A DNA stretch of 64,000 bases from Candidatus Brachybacter algidus. Its GTDB lineage: Bacteria > Bacteroidota > Bacteroidia > Chitinophagales > Saprospiraceae. A program made the position numbers and the translations under genes. The stretch covers positions 1,240,001 to 1,304,000 of the forward strand of contig JADJSK010000001.1 in the NCBI GenBank assembly GCA_016711705.1, read 5' to 3'. Of this stretch, positions 46,063-55,834 are shown piece after piece. The notes below the pieces were generated by a model, which was not told the DNA's origin, did no database searches, and worked only from the letters and a program-made list of their open reading frames with translations. Numbering within the stretch: position 1 is the first letter of the stretch; each line of letters starts with the position of its first letter.

Positions 46063-48495
46063 ATGATCAAATCTATACAAATCTTGTATATATTGTGCTT
46101 GCTCTTTATGGGCAACACCTTATGTACAGCACAAACAGATTCGTATGAAGATTACTACAATATATTTCCGACTGACTCTGTTGTAATTACCATACCGAAA
46201 TACGCGAATTCATTTTTCTACACCAAATTACCCGATCCACTTAAAGGACAAACTGATCAGGATCTTTCAGACGATACCAAATTCACCATTAGATATAAAC
46301 CAAACCCTGGATTCGTTGGAAGAGATACTTTTCAGATCGTTTATTTTCTACCAAATCCTGTAAACGGAGAATTAGCTAAAAAATCAAAGAAAGTAGTTGT
46401 TAAAACATCTTCATTTATTCTGAATGATGATACTTACAGCTTTTACACAACAGATTCTAATAAGGTATTAGATGTGCTGTCGAATGATAATATTCCGGGT
46501 GGAAATGTTGAAATTAAGTTTCTTCCTACACCTTCATCATCAAAATTAAAGATAAGTGGAGATAAACAAACAGTTATCTTCGAATCTTGCAATAGTGCCG
46601 TATCTGAAGAATTAAAATATATTGTTTCGAATGGCACTAGTCAGGAGATCGGTAGAATTAGAATAACGGTCAAAGACACTTCGAATGTAGCTACCAATAA
46701 AGTGTTTACAAAATTTTTAGTTAAAAATTCGACATCGGACTTTAATCATCCCTATACATACAGATCTACCATCTTGGATCCATCACATGGCTCCCTGACT
46801 GTTCTAAATGATGAAATAACATATAGACCAGATAGCGCTTGGGTGGGAGTAGATACGGTTACTATAAACGTGGGGACTGAGAACAACAACTCATTACATA
46901 CTTTTTACTTCAAAGTATTTGATTTCGATCAACCTAATATGTTAGCATTTGACGATTATTTCTATACACTCAAAAATCAATTTGTCAGCATTAATGTACT
47001 AAAAAATGATTTTACTACAGCACTTGAGGTAGAAATATTTGAAGCTCCTGAGCATGGTACATTGCTTAAGCAAGGAAATGGTATATATAAATATACTCCG
47101 GATCTTGGCTTCAGCGGTACTGATGTAATTATTTACAAAGCATGTGATCTTGCTTCCAATGTTTGTGAGTATGCTGCAGCTACTATTACTATTAGTGATT
47201 TTGCTACCGATAATGTTTCTTATTTATCCACAGCAAAAAACAATCACATTTTTGTAAAATATCCTTTTCCAGTAAATGGGTACAAGTTGACTTCAATTCC
47301 AGATTATCCTGATCATGGTATTGCAGATATAGACTTTCAAAAAGACCTCATGTATTCACCAAGCCTTGATTTTGTAGGCTTGGATAGTATGAAGATTAAA
47401 TATACCTTAACTTCCAATCCATCAATCTTTTTTACAATAAGATTATACATTAATGTATATGATGTCGTTTCGAATTGTCATGAGAATTGTGTTTGGCCTG
47501 GAGATCACAATAACGATGGCAGAGTAGATATGAAAGATCTTACTTTCATAGCACCATTCGTTGGAGAGACAGGAACAGCAAGAACTAATCCAGTAAATGA
47601 TTATTGGATAGGACAAGGAGCTCAGGATTGGGATGCTTCTAAAGATAATATTAATTTAAAATATGGTGATTCAGATGGGAATGGATTAATATCAACAGAG
47701 GACACCACTCTATTGAGCGTATTCTATAGAAACCTTCATGGCATTAGAGTTAATAAAGGAATTAATTCTCTTTCATTGCCGTTTTATTTGAGTTCAGACA
47801 AAGACTATTACTATCCTGGCGATGAAATTACTATCAATTTTAAAATAGGAAATGAGACAAGCCCTATAAAAGATCTTAACAGCTTCACCGCCAGTTTCAA
47901 TTTTTCGCCAGCATTTAACCAAACTGAGTTAAATGGAAATTTCACAAAAGATCACTGGTTGTCTGACAATGATAATATGCTACAATTGGTAAAAAAACCA
48001 TTTGGCAATACCGTTGATTTTGGAAGTGCAAGACTATCAGGTAAGGGTGTAGCAGGATATGGCGACATTGCTGTTATTAAAAGTATAATAGAAGATGAGC
48101 TGGAAGGATTTAAAGATGATGAGGGTATATACTATGCACAAATTCAGATCAATGATGGTACTTTGACGCTTGGAGATGGTACCATCCTAAACACTGCACC
48201 TCAGACTTTCAATATTCCAATCAAAGTGGAAAGAAAGCACTTATCGGAAACCGATAAACAAGTAAGAATCTATCCGAATCCAACAGCTTCAAGCTTTGAA
48301 ATCAAGACCAAAAACAATGATAATATTATAAAATCTATATATATATATTCTATATCAGGTCAAAATATTATTTCTTTAGACAAAATTAATCAAAATAAAG
48401 TTGGTATAAACCTTGGTAATTATCCTTCAGGTTTGTATCTTGTCAAGACTTTTACTACAACAGGTGTAGAAGTTTCGAAAGTAGAAAAACTTTAA
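46063..48495 (+). CDS. Secreted cadherin-like/dockerin-like protein with T9SS sorting domain
   Basis: 810 residues with a signal peptide (cut near CTAQ). Several cadherin-like or Big_9-type domains follow, seen as DDTYSFYTTDSN with VLDVLSND, and AFDDYFYTLKNQ with INVLKND. A dockerin-like pair of calcium loops comes next: GDHNNDGRVDMKDL and GDSDGNGLISTEDT. The end is a T9SS sorting domain (IYPNPTASSFEIKT). I infer a surface or matrix protein. The window has no cohesin gene that I can identify. Confidence 0.82.
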   Translation: MIKSIQILYILCLLFMGNTLCTAQTDSYEDYYNIFPTDSVVITIPKYANSFFYTKLPDPLKGQTDQDLSDDTKFTIRYKPNPGFVGRDTFQIVYFLPNPVNGELAKKSKKVVVKTSSFILNDDTYSFYTTDSNKVLDVLSNDNIPGGNVEIKFLPTPSSSKLKISGDKQTVIFESCNSAVSEELKYIVSNGTSQEIGRIRITVKDTSNVATNKVFTKFLVKNSTSDFNHPYTYRSTILDPSHGSLTVLNDEITYRPDSAWVGVDTVTINVGTENNNSLHTFYFKVFDFDQPNMLAFDDYFYTLKNQFVSINVLKNDFTTALEVEIFEAPEHGTLLKQGNGIYKYTPDLGFSGTDVIIYKACDLASNVCEYAAATITISDFATDNVSYLSTAKNNHIFVKYPFPVNGYKLTSIPDYPDHGIADIDFQKDLMYSPSLDFVGLDSMKIKYTLTSNPSIFFTIRLYINVYDVVSNCHENCVWPGDHNNDGRVDMKDLTFIAPFVGETGTARTNPVNDYWIGQGAQDWDASKDNINLKYGDSDGNGLISTEDTTLLSVFYRNLHGIRVNKGINSLSLPFYLSSDKDYYYPGDEITINFKIGNETSPIKDLNSFTASFNFSPAFNQTELNGNFTKDHWLSDNDNMLQLVKKPFGNTVDFGSARLSGKGVAGYGDIAVIKSIIEDELEGFKDDEGIYYAQIQINDGTLTLGDGTILNTAPQTFNIPIKVERKHLSETDKQVRIYPNPTASSFEIKTKNNDNIIKSIYIYSISGQNIISLDKINQNKVGINLGNYPSGLYLVKTFTTTGVEVSKVEKL

Positions 48496-48613
48496 ATTTA
48501 TATATCCAATTGAATACTTAGGTATAACTGTTTAGTTTCTAAGTACTACTTTGGGTTAAAGAGAAAAGCTGGTTTTCCAGCAAAGAATGATTTTGGATTT
48601 GTTCATTATTCGT

Positions 48614-48643
48614 AGTGAGTTGTTGCGGCGACTCACTTTTTTT
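48614..48643 (+). terminator. Terminator before feoA
   Basis: Stem AGTGAGT (48614-48620) with ACTCACT (48631-48637) and a T-run after it. Confidence 0.7.
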
Positions 48644-48680
48644 ATGTTTAAAATTTTAAATTAGAATCAATCTAAATTGA

Positions 48681-48688
48681 TATCTTTG
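48681..48688 (+). promoter_or_regulatory. Promoter -7 element for feoAB
   Basis: TATCTTTG matches TAnnTTTG, 33 bases before the feoA ATG. Confidence 0.55.
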
Positions 48689-48721
48689 TCAGACTATTAA
48701 ACTGTATGATTATTATCCTGA

Positions 48722-48952
48722 ATGTATAAACTAAGTGATTTAAAAGTTGGCGAAAAATGTATTATTCGTTCATTTGAAAATGATGCCATCGCTATCAAAT
48801 TAATAAGTATGGGCGTTTACCCAAATTCAACCGCCATTATATTTCACTCCAACCACAATAAATATGCACTTTTCATAATAATCGGCACCTTAAAAATCGC
48901 ATTATTAAGAGAAGAAGCAGCAGGGATTAATGTAGATAAAATCGCTGCCTAA
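48722..48952 (+). CDS. feoA: Ferrous iron transport protein FeoA
   Basis: A 76-residue SH3-like protein: LSDLKVGEKCIIRSF, KLISMGVYPNSTAIIF and an end with ALLREEAAGINV, the typical FeoA layout. It is thought to support FeoB. One base separates its stop from the feoB ATG. Confidence 0.88.
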   Translation: MYKLSDLKVGEKCIIRSFENDAIAIKLISMGVYPNSTAIIFHSNHNKYALFIIIGTLKIALLREEAAGINVDKIAA

Positions 48953-48953
48953 A

Positions 48954-51038
48954 ATGAAAACAAAAGTAATAAGCATTGCTTTGGCTGGGAATCCAAACAG
49001 TGGTAAATCCAGCCTATTTAATTTATTAACTGGTCTTAATCAAAAAATAGCCAACTTTCCAGGTGTCACAGTTGAAAAGAAAAGCGGAAAATTTCTTTTA
49101 GCTAACGGAGATATAGCGCAACTTGTGGATTATCCGGGAGCATATAGCATGCATGCAATTACTCTGGACGAACAAGTATTTACCAAACTTATAGAGGATA
49201 GGACCAATCAAGATTATCCAGACATTATTTGTTATGTTATAAATGCTGAACATATCGAGCGTCATTTGCTCCTAGCTACTCAACTGCAAGATCTGGAAAT
49301 ACCAACTATCATAGCACTATCCATGTCGGATATTGAAAACTTGGATGATATCAAGCTCAATTCGCTGCGCGAAATGTTTAGAGTGCCTGTTATTCAGATC
49401 AGTTCCAGAACAGGAGAAGGACTTGAAGAGTTAAAAAATGAAATAAGTAAGATCTCAGAACAAATTTTAATTGGTAAATATCAGCAGCAGAAGTTCCTAC
49501 AAAATACTAATTGGTTAGGCAAGCTTGAAGATTTAAAATTATTGGATACTCTGAAAATAACGGATAATTCATACACTAACTTTTTAAGCTTAATTTTATT
49601 TTCAAATAAAAATGATGGTTCCAGCAGTGCATCGATATTAAAGGCCCAGGTTTGGGACACCATGTTAAGGTATGATCAGTTGCAGCCCCTTATAAAAGTA
49701 TTGAAATCAAAGGATAATGTACAAGATATAAAGCATGGAAATCTGGATAGAATTCTTGTTCATCCGATCTGGGGTATGCTCATCTTTACTTTGATTATGT
49801 TAGTCGTATTTCAATCAATTTTTTCTTGGTCTGAAAAACCAATAGAATTTTTAGAAAATGCATTTTCATATTCAGCAGATTTACTTAGCAATATGCTGCC
49901 ATCTGCCTGGTGGTCAGATATGATCATCAATGGCGTTATCCCTGGACTAAGCGGCATCATTGTGTTTGTGCCCCAGATAATGTTTCTCTTCTTTTTTATA
50001 TCAATTCTAGAAGAAACTGGATATATGAGTAGAGTTGTATATCTGTTTGACTTTTGGATGCGCAAATTTGGATTGAATGGTCGCAGTACTATAGCTCTTA
50101 TCGCGGGAGGCGCTTGTGCTATCCCCGCAATTATGAGTACAAGGACAATATCAAATTGGAAAGAAAGGCTCATCACTATTCTTGTAACTCCTTTGATTAG
50201 TTGCTCCGCAAGGCTCCCCGTTTATTCATTGCTGATTGTTTTTATTATTCCAGTTGGAAAAATATTTGGTTTACTTAATTATAGAGGTCTCGCCTTTTTT
50301 GGAATTTATGTATTTAGCACTCTGGCTGCTCTATTTGCAGCATGGGTTTTTAAAAAGATACTTAAATCGAACGAACCCAGCCAATTGATGCTCGAACTAC
50401 CAAACTATAAAATGCCTATTATAAAGAATGTTGCATTCAATGTATGGGAAAAAGTAAGATCTTTTATTGTAGAAGCTGGTAAAGTTATCTTTGTGATATC
50501 AGTTATACTATGGGCCTTAACATCATATGGACCAGAGGAAAGAATACAGGAAGCTTTGATTAAGCTTGAAAAGGAAAAGATAAATAACACCAACGAAAAA
50601 ATGATTAGCACCGAATCATCCATTAGGCTAGAAAATTCATATGCCGGTGTGATGGGTCATTGGATAGAACCAGCTATTCGGCCACTAGGCTTTGATTGGA
50701 AGATTGGAATCGCACTGATCGCTTCCTTTGCTGCACGTGAAGTATTTGTTGGGACTGTTGCTACTATTTATAGTTCGCACGATGACGGAGAAAACACTGA
50801 GAAGTTGTCTGTTCTTCTATCGAAACAAATCAATCCAAATACTGGAAAGAAAGTTTTCAACATAGCTACTTCAGCATCACTTATAATGTTCTATATGTTC
50901 GCCATGCAATGTTTAAGCACAGTAGCTGTGGTAAAGAAGGAGACCGGAAGCTGGAAATGGCCAATCATACAATTAGTAATCTATACGTTGCTTGCATATT
51001 TAGCAAGCTTACTAACATATAACCTTTTAGCAGGTTAG
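48954..51038 (+). CDS. feoB: Ferrous iron transporter FeoB
   Basis: N-terminal G domain with G1 GNPNSGKSS (12-20), switch region NFPGVTVE, and G3 DYPGAYS (59-65). The G4 motif, normally NxxD, reads SMSD (Ser123, Asp126). The helical GDI region and a membrane part with two Gate motifs (NGRSTIALIAGGACAIPAIM and ISCSARLPVYSLL with its Cys) follow, and the protein ends with the last helices. Moves Fe(II) across the inner membrane. Length of 694 residues is normal for Bacteroidota. Confidence 0.93.
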   Translation: MKTKVISIALAGNPNSGKSSLFNLLTGLNQKIANFPGVTVEKKSGKFLLANGDIAQLVDYPGAYSMHAITLDEQVFTKLIEDRTNQDYPDIICYVINAEHIERHLLLATQLQDLEIPTIIALSMSDIENLDDIKLNSLREMFRVPVIQISSRTGEGLEELKNEISKISEQILIGKYQQQKFLQNTNWLGKLEDLKLLDTLKITDNSYTNFLSLILFSNKNDGSSSASILKAQVWDTMLRYDQLQPLIKVLKSKDNVQDIKHGNLDRILVHPIWGMLIFTLIMLVVFQSIFSWSEKPIEFLENAFSYSADLLSNMLPSAWWSDMIINGVIPGLSGIIVFVPQIMFLFFFISILEETGYMSRVVYLFDFWMRKFGLNGRSTIALIAGGACAIPAIMSTRTISNWKERLITILVTPLISCSARLPVYSLLIVFIIPVGKIFGLLNYRGLAFFGIYVFSTLAALFAAWVFKKILKSNEPSQLMLELPNYKMPIIKNVAFNVWEKVRSFIVEAGKVIFVISVILWALTSYGPEERIQEALIKLEKEKINNTNEKMISTESSIRLENSYAGVMGHWIEPAIRPLGFDWKIGIALIASFAAREVFVGTVATIYSSHDDGENTEKLSVLLSKQINPNTGKKVFNIATSASLIMFYMFAMQCLSTVAVVKKETGSWKWPIIQLVIYTLLAYLASLLTYNLLAG

Positions 51039-51092
51039 TATTTCTAAAGCATATCTAATAGAAGGTCATGTGATATTTAGGTTCAGGTATGT

Positions 51093-51100
51093 TATATTTG
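51093..51100 (+). promoter_or_regulatory. Promoter -7 element for the HEAT-cyclophilin gene
   Basis: TATATTTG matches TAnnTTTG, 71 bases before the ATG at 51172. Confidence 0.5.
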
Positions 51101-51171
51101 CAACGAAATTTTGAATTGGACGGGATTTACCCCGACCTTTCTAAATTTATGATTGAACGTAAAATGACAAG

Positions 51172-53178
51172 ATGAAACTAAAATACAATTATTTATGGCT
51201 TAGTATATTGGCAGTCATTGTAACCTCTTGTATCCCAAATAAGCCCAAATCTGATATTAGCTTTGCGCTTGATTTGGAGAATAAAGATATTCAGATGGCT
51301 TATGAAGCAGGATACAAAAAGTCCAAAGACACCTTGTTTAGTTTGTTCCATCATGCAGACCCTACGATAAGATATATAGCAGTAAATGCTTTTGCATCTT
51401 GGTCAGATTCTACCGCTATTGACTCTATTGCTGCACTGCTAAAGGATTCGGATGAAAATGTAAGGATTGGAGCTGCATATTCACTTGGACAAATAAGGAA
51501 TATTAAAGCGGAAAGTTACCTCGTCAATGCTTTTCAAAAATTTGATAGCTTGAATAATAATCAATATTTCAATGCTACCTTGCTTGAAGCTATTGGAAAG
51601 TGTGGCTCATTAAATAGCCTGAAACAAATAAGCAGTGTAAAGTCCTATAAGCCAAGTGATTCTATAGTGGTCATTGGTCAGGCAAAGGCTATTTTTCGGT
51701 TTGCCACCCGTGACATTGTGTCAAATGAAGGTACTAAAGCAGCGGTGAATCTGGTCGTCAACACCTCCTACCCTTACGATGCTAGATTGTATTCAGCAAA
51801 CTATTTAGCGAGAGCTAAAGGAATTGAATTGAAGAATTATGCCGATACACTTATCAATGCTTTTAATGCCGTACAAGATCATAATATTAATTTATCTCTT
51901 GCCCTGGCAATTACAAAATCAAAAACTACTTCAAGTTTTGCATTTCTGGAATCAGAATTAGGTAAATCCAATGATCAGGGTATTAGATATAATTTGATCT
52001 CAAATCTTAAACAATACACTTACGCCAATGCTGATACAATAGCATTTCAATATCTCAAAGATAATAACCCAGTAATTGCTAGAGAAGCCGGATCATATTT
52101 GGTTCAGAATGGTAATGCTAATGATTCAAAAAAATATTTCAATTACTTTTTAGACCCAACGACGAATAAGGCCGCCCACATAGAAATATTAGCAGCTTCA
52201 AATAAACATATGCCTTATACTTTTTCAGTTACAAAAACAGCAATAAATAATATTCTAAAAGATTCATTATTAAGAGTATCAGATATCTACAGGAAAACTG
52301 ACATCATAGATGCACTTTCTTATGATGTTACAAATTTTGTGTTCATTCGAGATGCTACCCAAAAAGCTCCGGATAAAGTAATCCAGGTAGCAGGACTCGC
52401 TAGTTTTACAAATATTCTCGCAAGTCCATACTTTTCGAAAGTATACAAATCGAATTATATTCCATATAAAAAATTGATTTTCTCCTATTTGATTAATGGT
52501 TTGATGTCAGGTGATGTTGGACTTGTATCGACTGCAGCAGTTGTATTAAGAGATCCTATTTTAGGACTTAAAACCTTCTACCCAAGTGATTCATTATTCA
52601 AAATTGTGCTTAAAAGGCAGAAATTACCAGAAAACGTCGAGGCATACAAGGAAGTAGCAAAAACATTAAGTTATTGGAATGGTCTTCCGGAAAAACAACC
52701 TCAAGATATAGGATTCAGAATGCTTGATTGGGCTGTATTAAACAATATAAGTGACTCAACGACTTGTGAGATTTCAACCTCAAAAGGAGTTATAAAAATA
52801 CTTATGCTTCCTTCTAAAGCACCTATGACTGTAGCCAATTGGGTTGAACTGGTAAAAAGAAACTATTTCAATGGAAAAAACTTCCACCGCATAGTGCAGA
52901 ACTTTGTCGCACAAGGTGGCTGCAATCGAGGAGATGGCTTTGGTGCAACAAATTATACGATCAGATCTGAATTTAGTCACATCTATTATGACCGGGAAGG
53001 AATGGTTGGTATGGCATCCTCAGGGGCTGATACTGAAAGCGCACAATTTTTTATCACCACAGCTCCTGCTCCTCACCTCGATGGAAGATATACAATCTTT
53101 GCCAAAGTAATAAAAGGAATGGATGTAGTAAAAAGGCTGCAAAGAGGTGATAAAATTAATAAAGTAACCTTAAAATAG
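51172..53178 (+). CDS. HEAT-repeat lipoprotein with cyclophilin-type prolyl isomerase domain
   Basis: A lipoprotein signal ends at IVTSCIPNK. Residues about 30-500 are helical HEAT repeats (for example ADPTIRYIAVNAFASW, DENVRIGAAYSLGQI). The last 150 residues form a cyclophilin: APMTVANWVELVKRNYFNGKNFHRIVQNFVAQGG, SAQFFITTAP and HLDGRYTIFAKVIKG, with Arg, Phe and Gln active-site residues present. It should speed proline isomerisation of envelope proteins while the HEAT part binds partners. Possibly co-transcribed with gcvT 29 bases downstream. Confidence 0.88.
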   Translation: MKLKYNYLWLSILAVIVTSCIPNKPKSDISFALDLENKDIQMAYEAGYKKSKDTLFSLFHHADPTIRYIAVNAFASWSDSTAIDSIAALLKDSDENVRIGAAYSLGQIRNIKAESYLVNAFQKFDSLNNNQYFNATLLEAIGKCGSLNSLKQISSVKSYKPSDSIVVIGQAKAIFRFATRDIVSNEGTKAAVNLVVNTSYPYDARLYSANYLARAKGIELKNYADTLINAFNAVQDHNINLSLALAITKSKTTSSFAFLESELGKSNDQGIRYNLISNLKQYTYANADTIAFQYLKDNNPVIAREAGSYLVQNGNANDSKKYFNYFLDPTTNKAAHIEILAASNKHMPYTFSVTKTAINNILKDSLLRVSDIYRKTDIIDALSYDVTNFVFIRDATQKAPDKVIQVAGLASFTNILASPYFSKVYKSNYIPYKKLIFSYLINGLMSGDVGLVSTAAVVLRDPILGLKTFYPSDSLFKIVLKRQKLPENVEAYKEVAKTLSYWNGLPEKQPQDIGFRMLDWAVLNNISDSTTCEISTSKGVIKILMLPSKAPMTVANWVELVKRNYFNGKNFHRIVQNFVAQGGCNRGDGFGATNYTIRSEFSHIYYDREGMVGMASSGADTESAQFFITTAPAPHLDGRYTIFAKVIKGMDVVKRLQRGDKINKVTLK

Positions 53179-53207
53179 ATTCAAAAAGAATTATAAAACA
53201 TAAACAC

Positions 53208-54314
53208 ATGAAAGAAACACCACTTACTGCAAAACATATAGCTCTAGGCGCTAAAATGGCGGAATTCGCAGGTTACAATATGCCTATTTCTTATAAAGGT
53301 ATAATTGAAGAACATAAGGCAGTCAGAAATTCAGTAGGCTTATTTGACGTAAGCCATATGGGTGAATTTATATTAAAAGGAAAAGACGCGGAAAAGCTGA
53401 TTCAATCCACCACGTCTAATGATGTTTCTCTACTTGAGCCAGGTGCTGCTCAGTACTCATGTCTTCCAAATAAAAATGGTGGTATAGTTGATGATCTATT
53501 AGTTTACCGTCTAACTCAAGACCAATGCGCAGAAGGAGAAAAGGCTTTTATGCTAGTTGTAAACGCAGGAAATATCCAAAAAGATTGGGAATGGATAAAG
53601 TCGGCTGACAACAATGACCTTAAAATGACAGACATCTCCGACAAGACTGCATTATTAGCTTTACAAGGGCCTAAAGCTATTGATACATTACAGAAATTAA
53701 CATCGAATAATTTATCTGAAATTGAATATTATCATTTCGAAAAAGGAACGGTAGCCGGAATTGAAAATGTAATTATTTCTGCGACAGGTTATACTGGATC
53801 TGGAGGATTTGAATTGTATTGTGATAATCAATATGCTGATAAACTTTGGGATGCATTAATAGATGCTGGTCAAGAATATGACATCATGCCAGTAGGTTTA
53901 GGTGCCAGAGATACACTGAGATTAGAAATGGGATTCTGCCTTTATGGCAATGATATCAATGATACATCATCCCCAATGGAAGCAGGTCTTGGTTGGATAA
54001 CTAAACTTAATAAAGGTACATTTAATTCTTCAGAGATATTCAAAAAACAAAAAGCTGAAGGAGTCGAAAAGAAACTTGTTGGTTTTAAATTAAGCGACAG
54101 ACGTGTTCCAAGACATGGTTATAAGATAAAGACGGAAGATGGAAATGAAATTGGCGAAGTTACCAGTGGCACCATGTCACCAATTCTTGAGTATCCGATA
54201 GGTATGGGTTACGTTTCCACTAACCTTAGTAAAGAAGGTAATATTATTTATATAGACATCAACAATAAACTTTTTCCGGCAACCATCGTTAAACTCCCAT
54301 TCGTGAATATTTAA
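53208..54314 (+). CDS. gcvT: Glycine cleavage system T protein (aminomethyltransferase)
   Basis: A 368-residue folate-binding protein. It has AEFAGYNMPISYKG, GLFDVSHMGEF, GYTGSGGFELYC and GARDTLRLEMGFCLYGNDI, the signature sequences of GcvT. It transfers the methylene unit from the H-protein-bound intermediate to tetrahydrofolate. GcvH and GcvP are not in the window, so the system is encoded at several places, as is common in Bacteroidota. Confidence 0.95.
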   Translation: MKETPLTAKHIALGAKMAEFAGYNMPISYKGIIEEHKAVRNSVGLFDVSHMGEFILKGKDAEKLIQSTTSNDVSLLEPGAAQYSCLPNKNGGIVDDLLVYRLTQDQCAEGEKAFMLVVNAGNIQKDWEWIKSADNNDLKMTDISDKTALLALQGPKAIDTLQKLTSNNLSEIEYYHFEKGTVAGIENVIISATGYTGSGGFELYCDNQYADKLWDALIDAGQEYDIMPVGLGARDTLRLEMGFCLYGNDINDTSSPMEAGLGWITKLNKGTFNSSEIFKKQKAEGVEKKLVGFKLSDRRVPRHGYKIKTEDGNEIGEVTSGTMSPILEYPIGMGYVSTNLSKEGNIIYIDINNKLFPATIVKLPFVNI

Positions 54315-54385
54315 AGCGCATTGATAAAATACATCGGTGTGAACAATATCACTTCAATGGCATTAAATAAGGAATATAGCTTGTG

Positions 54386-54886
54386 ATGGAATTTTGTGAA
54401 ACAAAAAAGGCCTTTATTGATAGGTGGGGAAAAATCAGTGGTAATTGGGGAGTATGTAAAGGAATGGCTCAGATCCATGCACTTCTACTAATTAGCCCAA
54501 AATCACTTTCTTCACTTTGCATCATGGAAGAACTAGATATGTCGAGTGGAAGTGTCAATACGCATCTTAGAGAATTAATGGAATGGGGATTGGTATATAA
54601 ATGCCCAAATATCACTACCAGAAGAGAATATTTCAGGGCAGAAAAAGATATGCTTATCATCTTCAAACAAATTCTCGAAAATCGAAAAAAAAGAGAGCTA
54701 GACCCAATTTTAGAATTACTTAACGAACTAGATGAATATCCTGCCAAGTGTCCTGATTCTGAAGAATTCATAAAAGTTTTATCAGAAATAAAATCAATAA
54801 GTCAAAAAATAGACAGCACGCTTGATTCGGTGCTTAGCACGGATAAACAATGGATGGTGAATACTTTTTTCAAGCTGGTCAGATAA
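54386..54886 (+). CDS. GbsR/MarR-type transcriptional regulator
   Basis: A winged helix protein of 166 residues: AFIDRWGKISGNWGVCKGMAQIHALLLIS, LSSLCIMEELDMSSGSVNTHLRELMEWGLV with the recognition helix, then YFRAEKDMLIIF and a helical C-terminus for dimer formation. The layout is that of GbsR-like regulators. A GTG three bases upstream is another possible start. Its target is unknown; the lipid acyltransferase gene follows 48 bases later. Confidence 0.85.
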   Translation: MEFCETKKAFIDRWGKISGNWGVCKGMAQIHALLLISPKSLSSLCIMEELDMSSGSVNTHLRELMEWGLVYKCPNITTRREYFRAEKDMLIIFKQILENRKKRELDPILELLNELDEYPAKCPDSEEFIKVLSEIKSISQKIDSTLDSVLSTDKQWMVNTFFKLVR

Positions 54887-54934
54887 ATATAACCAGACAC
54901 AATAATTATTAAGAATAAATTTTTCAACGAGCCT

Positions 54935-55834
54935 ATGTATCTATTGAACTTTTTATTTTACTATATCATCATACTTCCGATATCTTACCTACCCTATCCA
55001 GTGCTATATTTTATATCGGATGTTTTATATATCGTTTTATATAAAATATTTGGTTATCGTAAAAAAGTAGTGAAAAAAAATATTGACAATTCATTTCCCA
55101 AAATGAGCGAGGCAGAGAGAAATTCTATTGTTGAAAAATTTTACAGACATCTTTGTGATCTCATTGTAGAGAGTTTGAAAACATTTACTATTTCAAAAGA
55201 AAATGTGGATATCAGAATGAAAGTGGGTGATGTAAAAGATGTTCACGAAGCCTTTAAGAAAAATAAAAGTGTGATCCTTGCTGGTGGGCATTTGAATAAT
55301 TGGGAATTATTTGCTGTCGCAATAGATGACAGTATTCCTCATCAAACTGTCGCTATTTATTCCCCACTCAAAAATAAATTTTTTGACGATAAAATGAGGG
55401 CTACCAGAGGTAAATACGGTTTAGAAATGGTCTCTACTAAAAAAATCATAGCCCATATGGCTGAAGTGAAGGATAAACTTACAGCCACAATATTTGGTGT
55501 TGATCAATCACCATCCAACCCTTATAAGTCAATTTGGTTAAATTTTTTAAACCAGGATACCAGTGTCTTTTATGGTGCCGAAAAAATGGCCAAATTGTAT
55601 AATTACCCGGTCTTTTACGGCAGGATCAATAAGATAAAGCGAGGTTACTATAGTTTTGATTTGATTGAAATCTGCTCAGATCCACAATCTACAGAACATG
55701 GCTATATCACTGAAACCATCACTAGAAGACTTGAAAATGATATAATTGCCAATCCGGAATACTGGTTGTGGAGCCATAAAAGATGGAAACGACAAAAACC
55801 GGCTGACTACAAGTTCAATTTAAACGAGAGCTGA
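54935..55834 (+). CDS. Lysophospholipid/lipid A acyltransferase (LpxL/HtrB-like)
   Basis: An N-terminal membrane helix, then the family region KKVVKKNIDNSFPKMSEAERN and the catalytic HxxxxE motif in GGHLNNWELFAV, with FGVDQSPSNP later and PEYWLWSHKRWK near the end. These enzymes add secondary acyl chains to lipid A from acyl-ACP. Length of 299 residues is typical. The stop abuts the end of the convergent M42 peptidase gene with no gap. Confidence 0.9.
   Translation: MYLLNFLFYYIIILPISYLPYPVLYFISDVLYIVLYKIFGYRKKVVKKNIDNSFPKMSEAERNSIVEKFYRHLCDLIVESLKTFTISKENVDIRMKVGDVKDVHEAFKKNKSVILAGGHLNNWELFAVAIDDSIPHQTVAIYSPLKNKFFDDKMRATRGKYGLEMVSTKKIIAHMAEVKDKLTATIFGVDQSPSNPYKSIWLNFLNQDTSVFYGAEKMAKLYNYPVFYGRINKIKRGYYSFDLIEICSDPQSTEHGYITETITRRLENDIIANPEYWLWSHKRWKRQKPADYKFNLNES

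Noticed and set aside
48722..51038. Missing FeoC suggests a broken iron operon
   Set aside because: Bacteroidota usually have feoAB without feoC, so this is normal.
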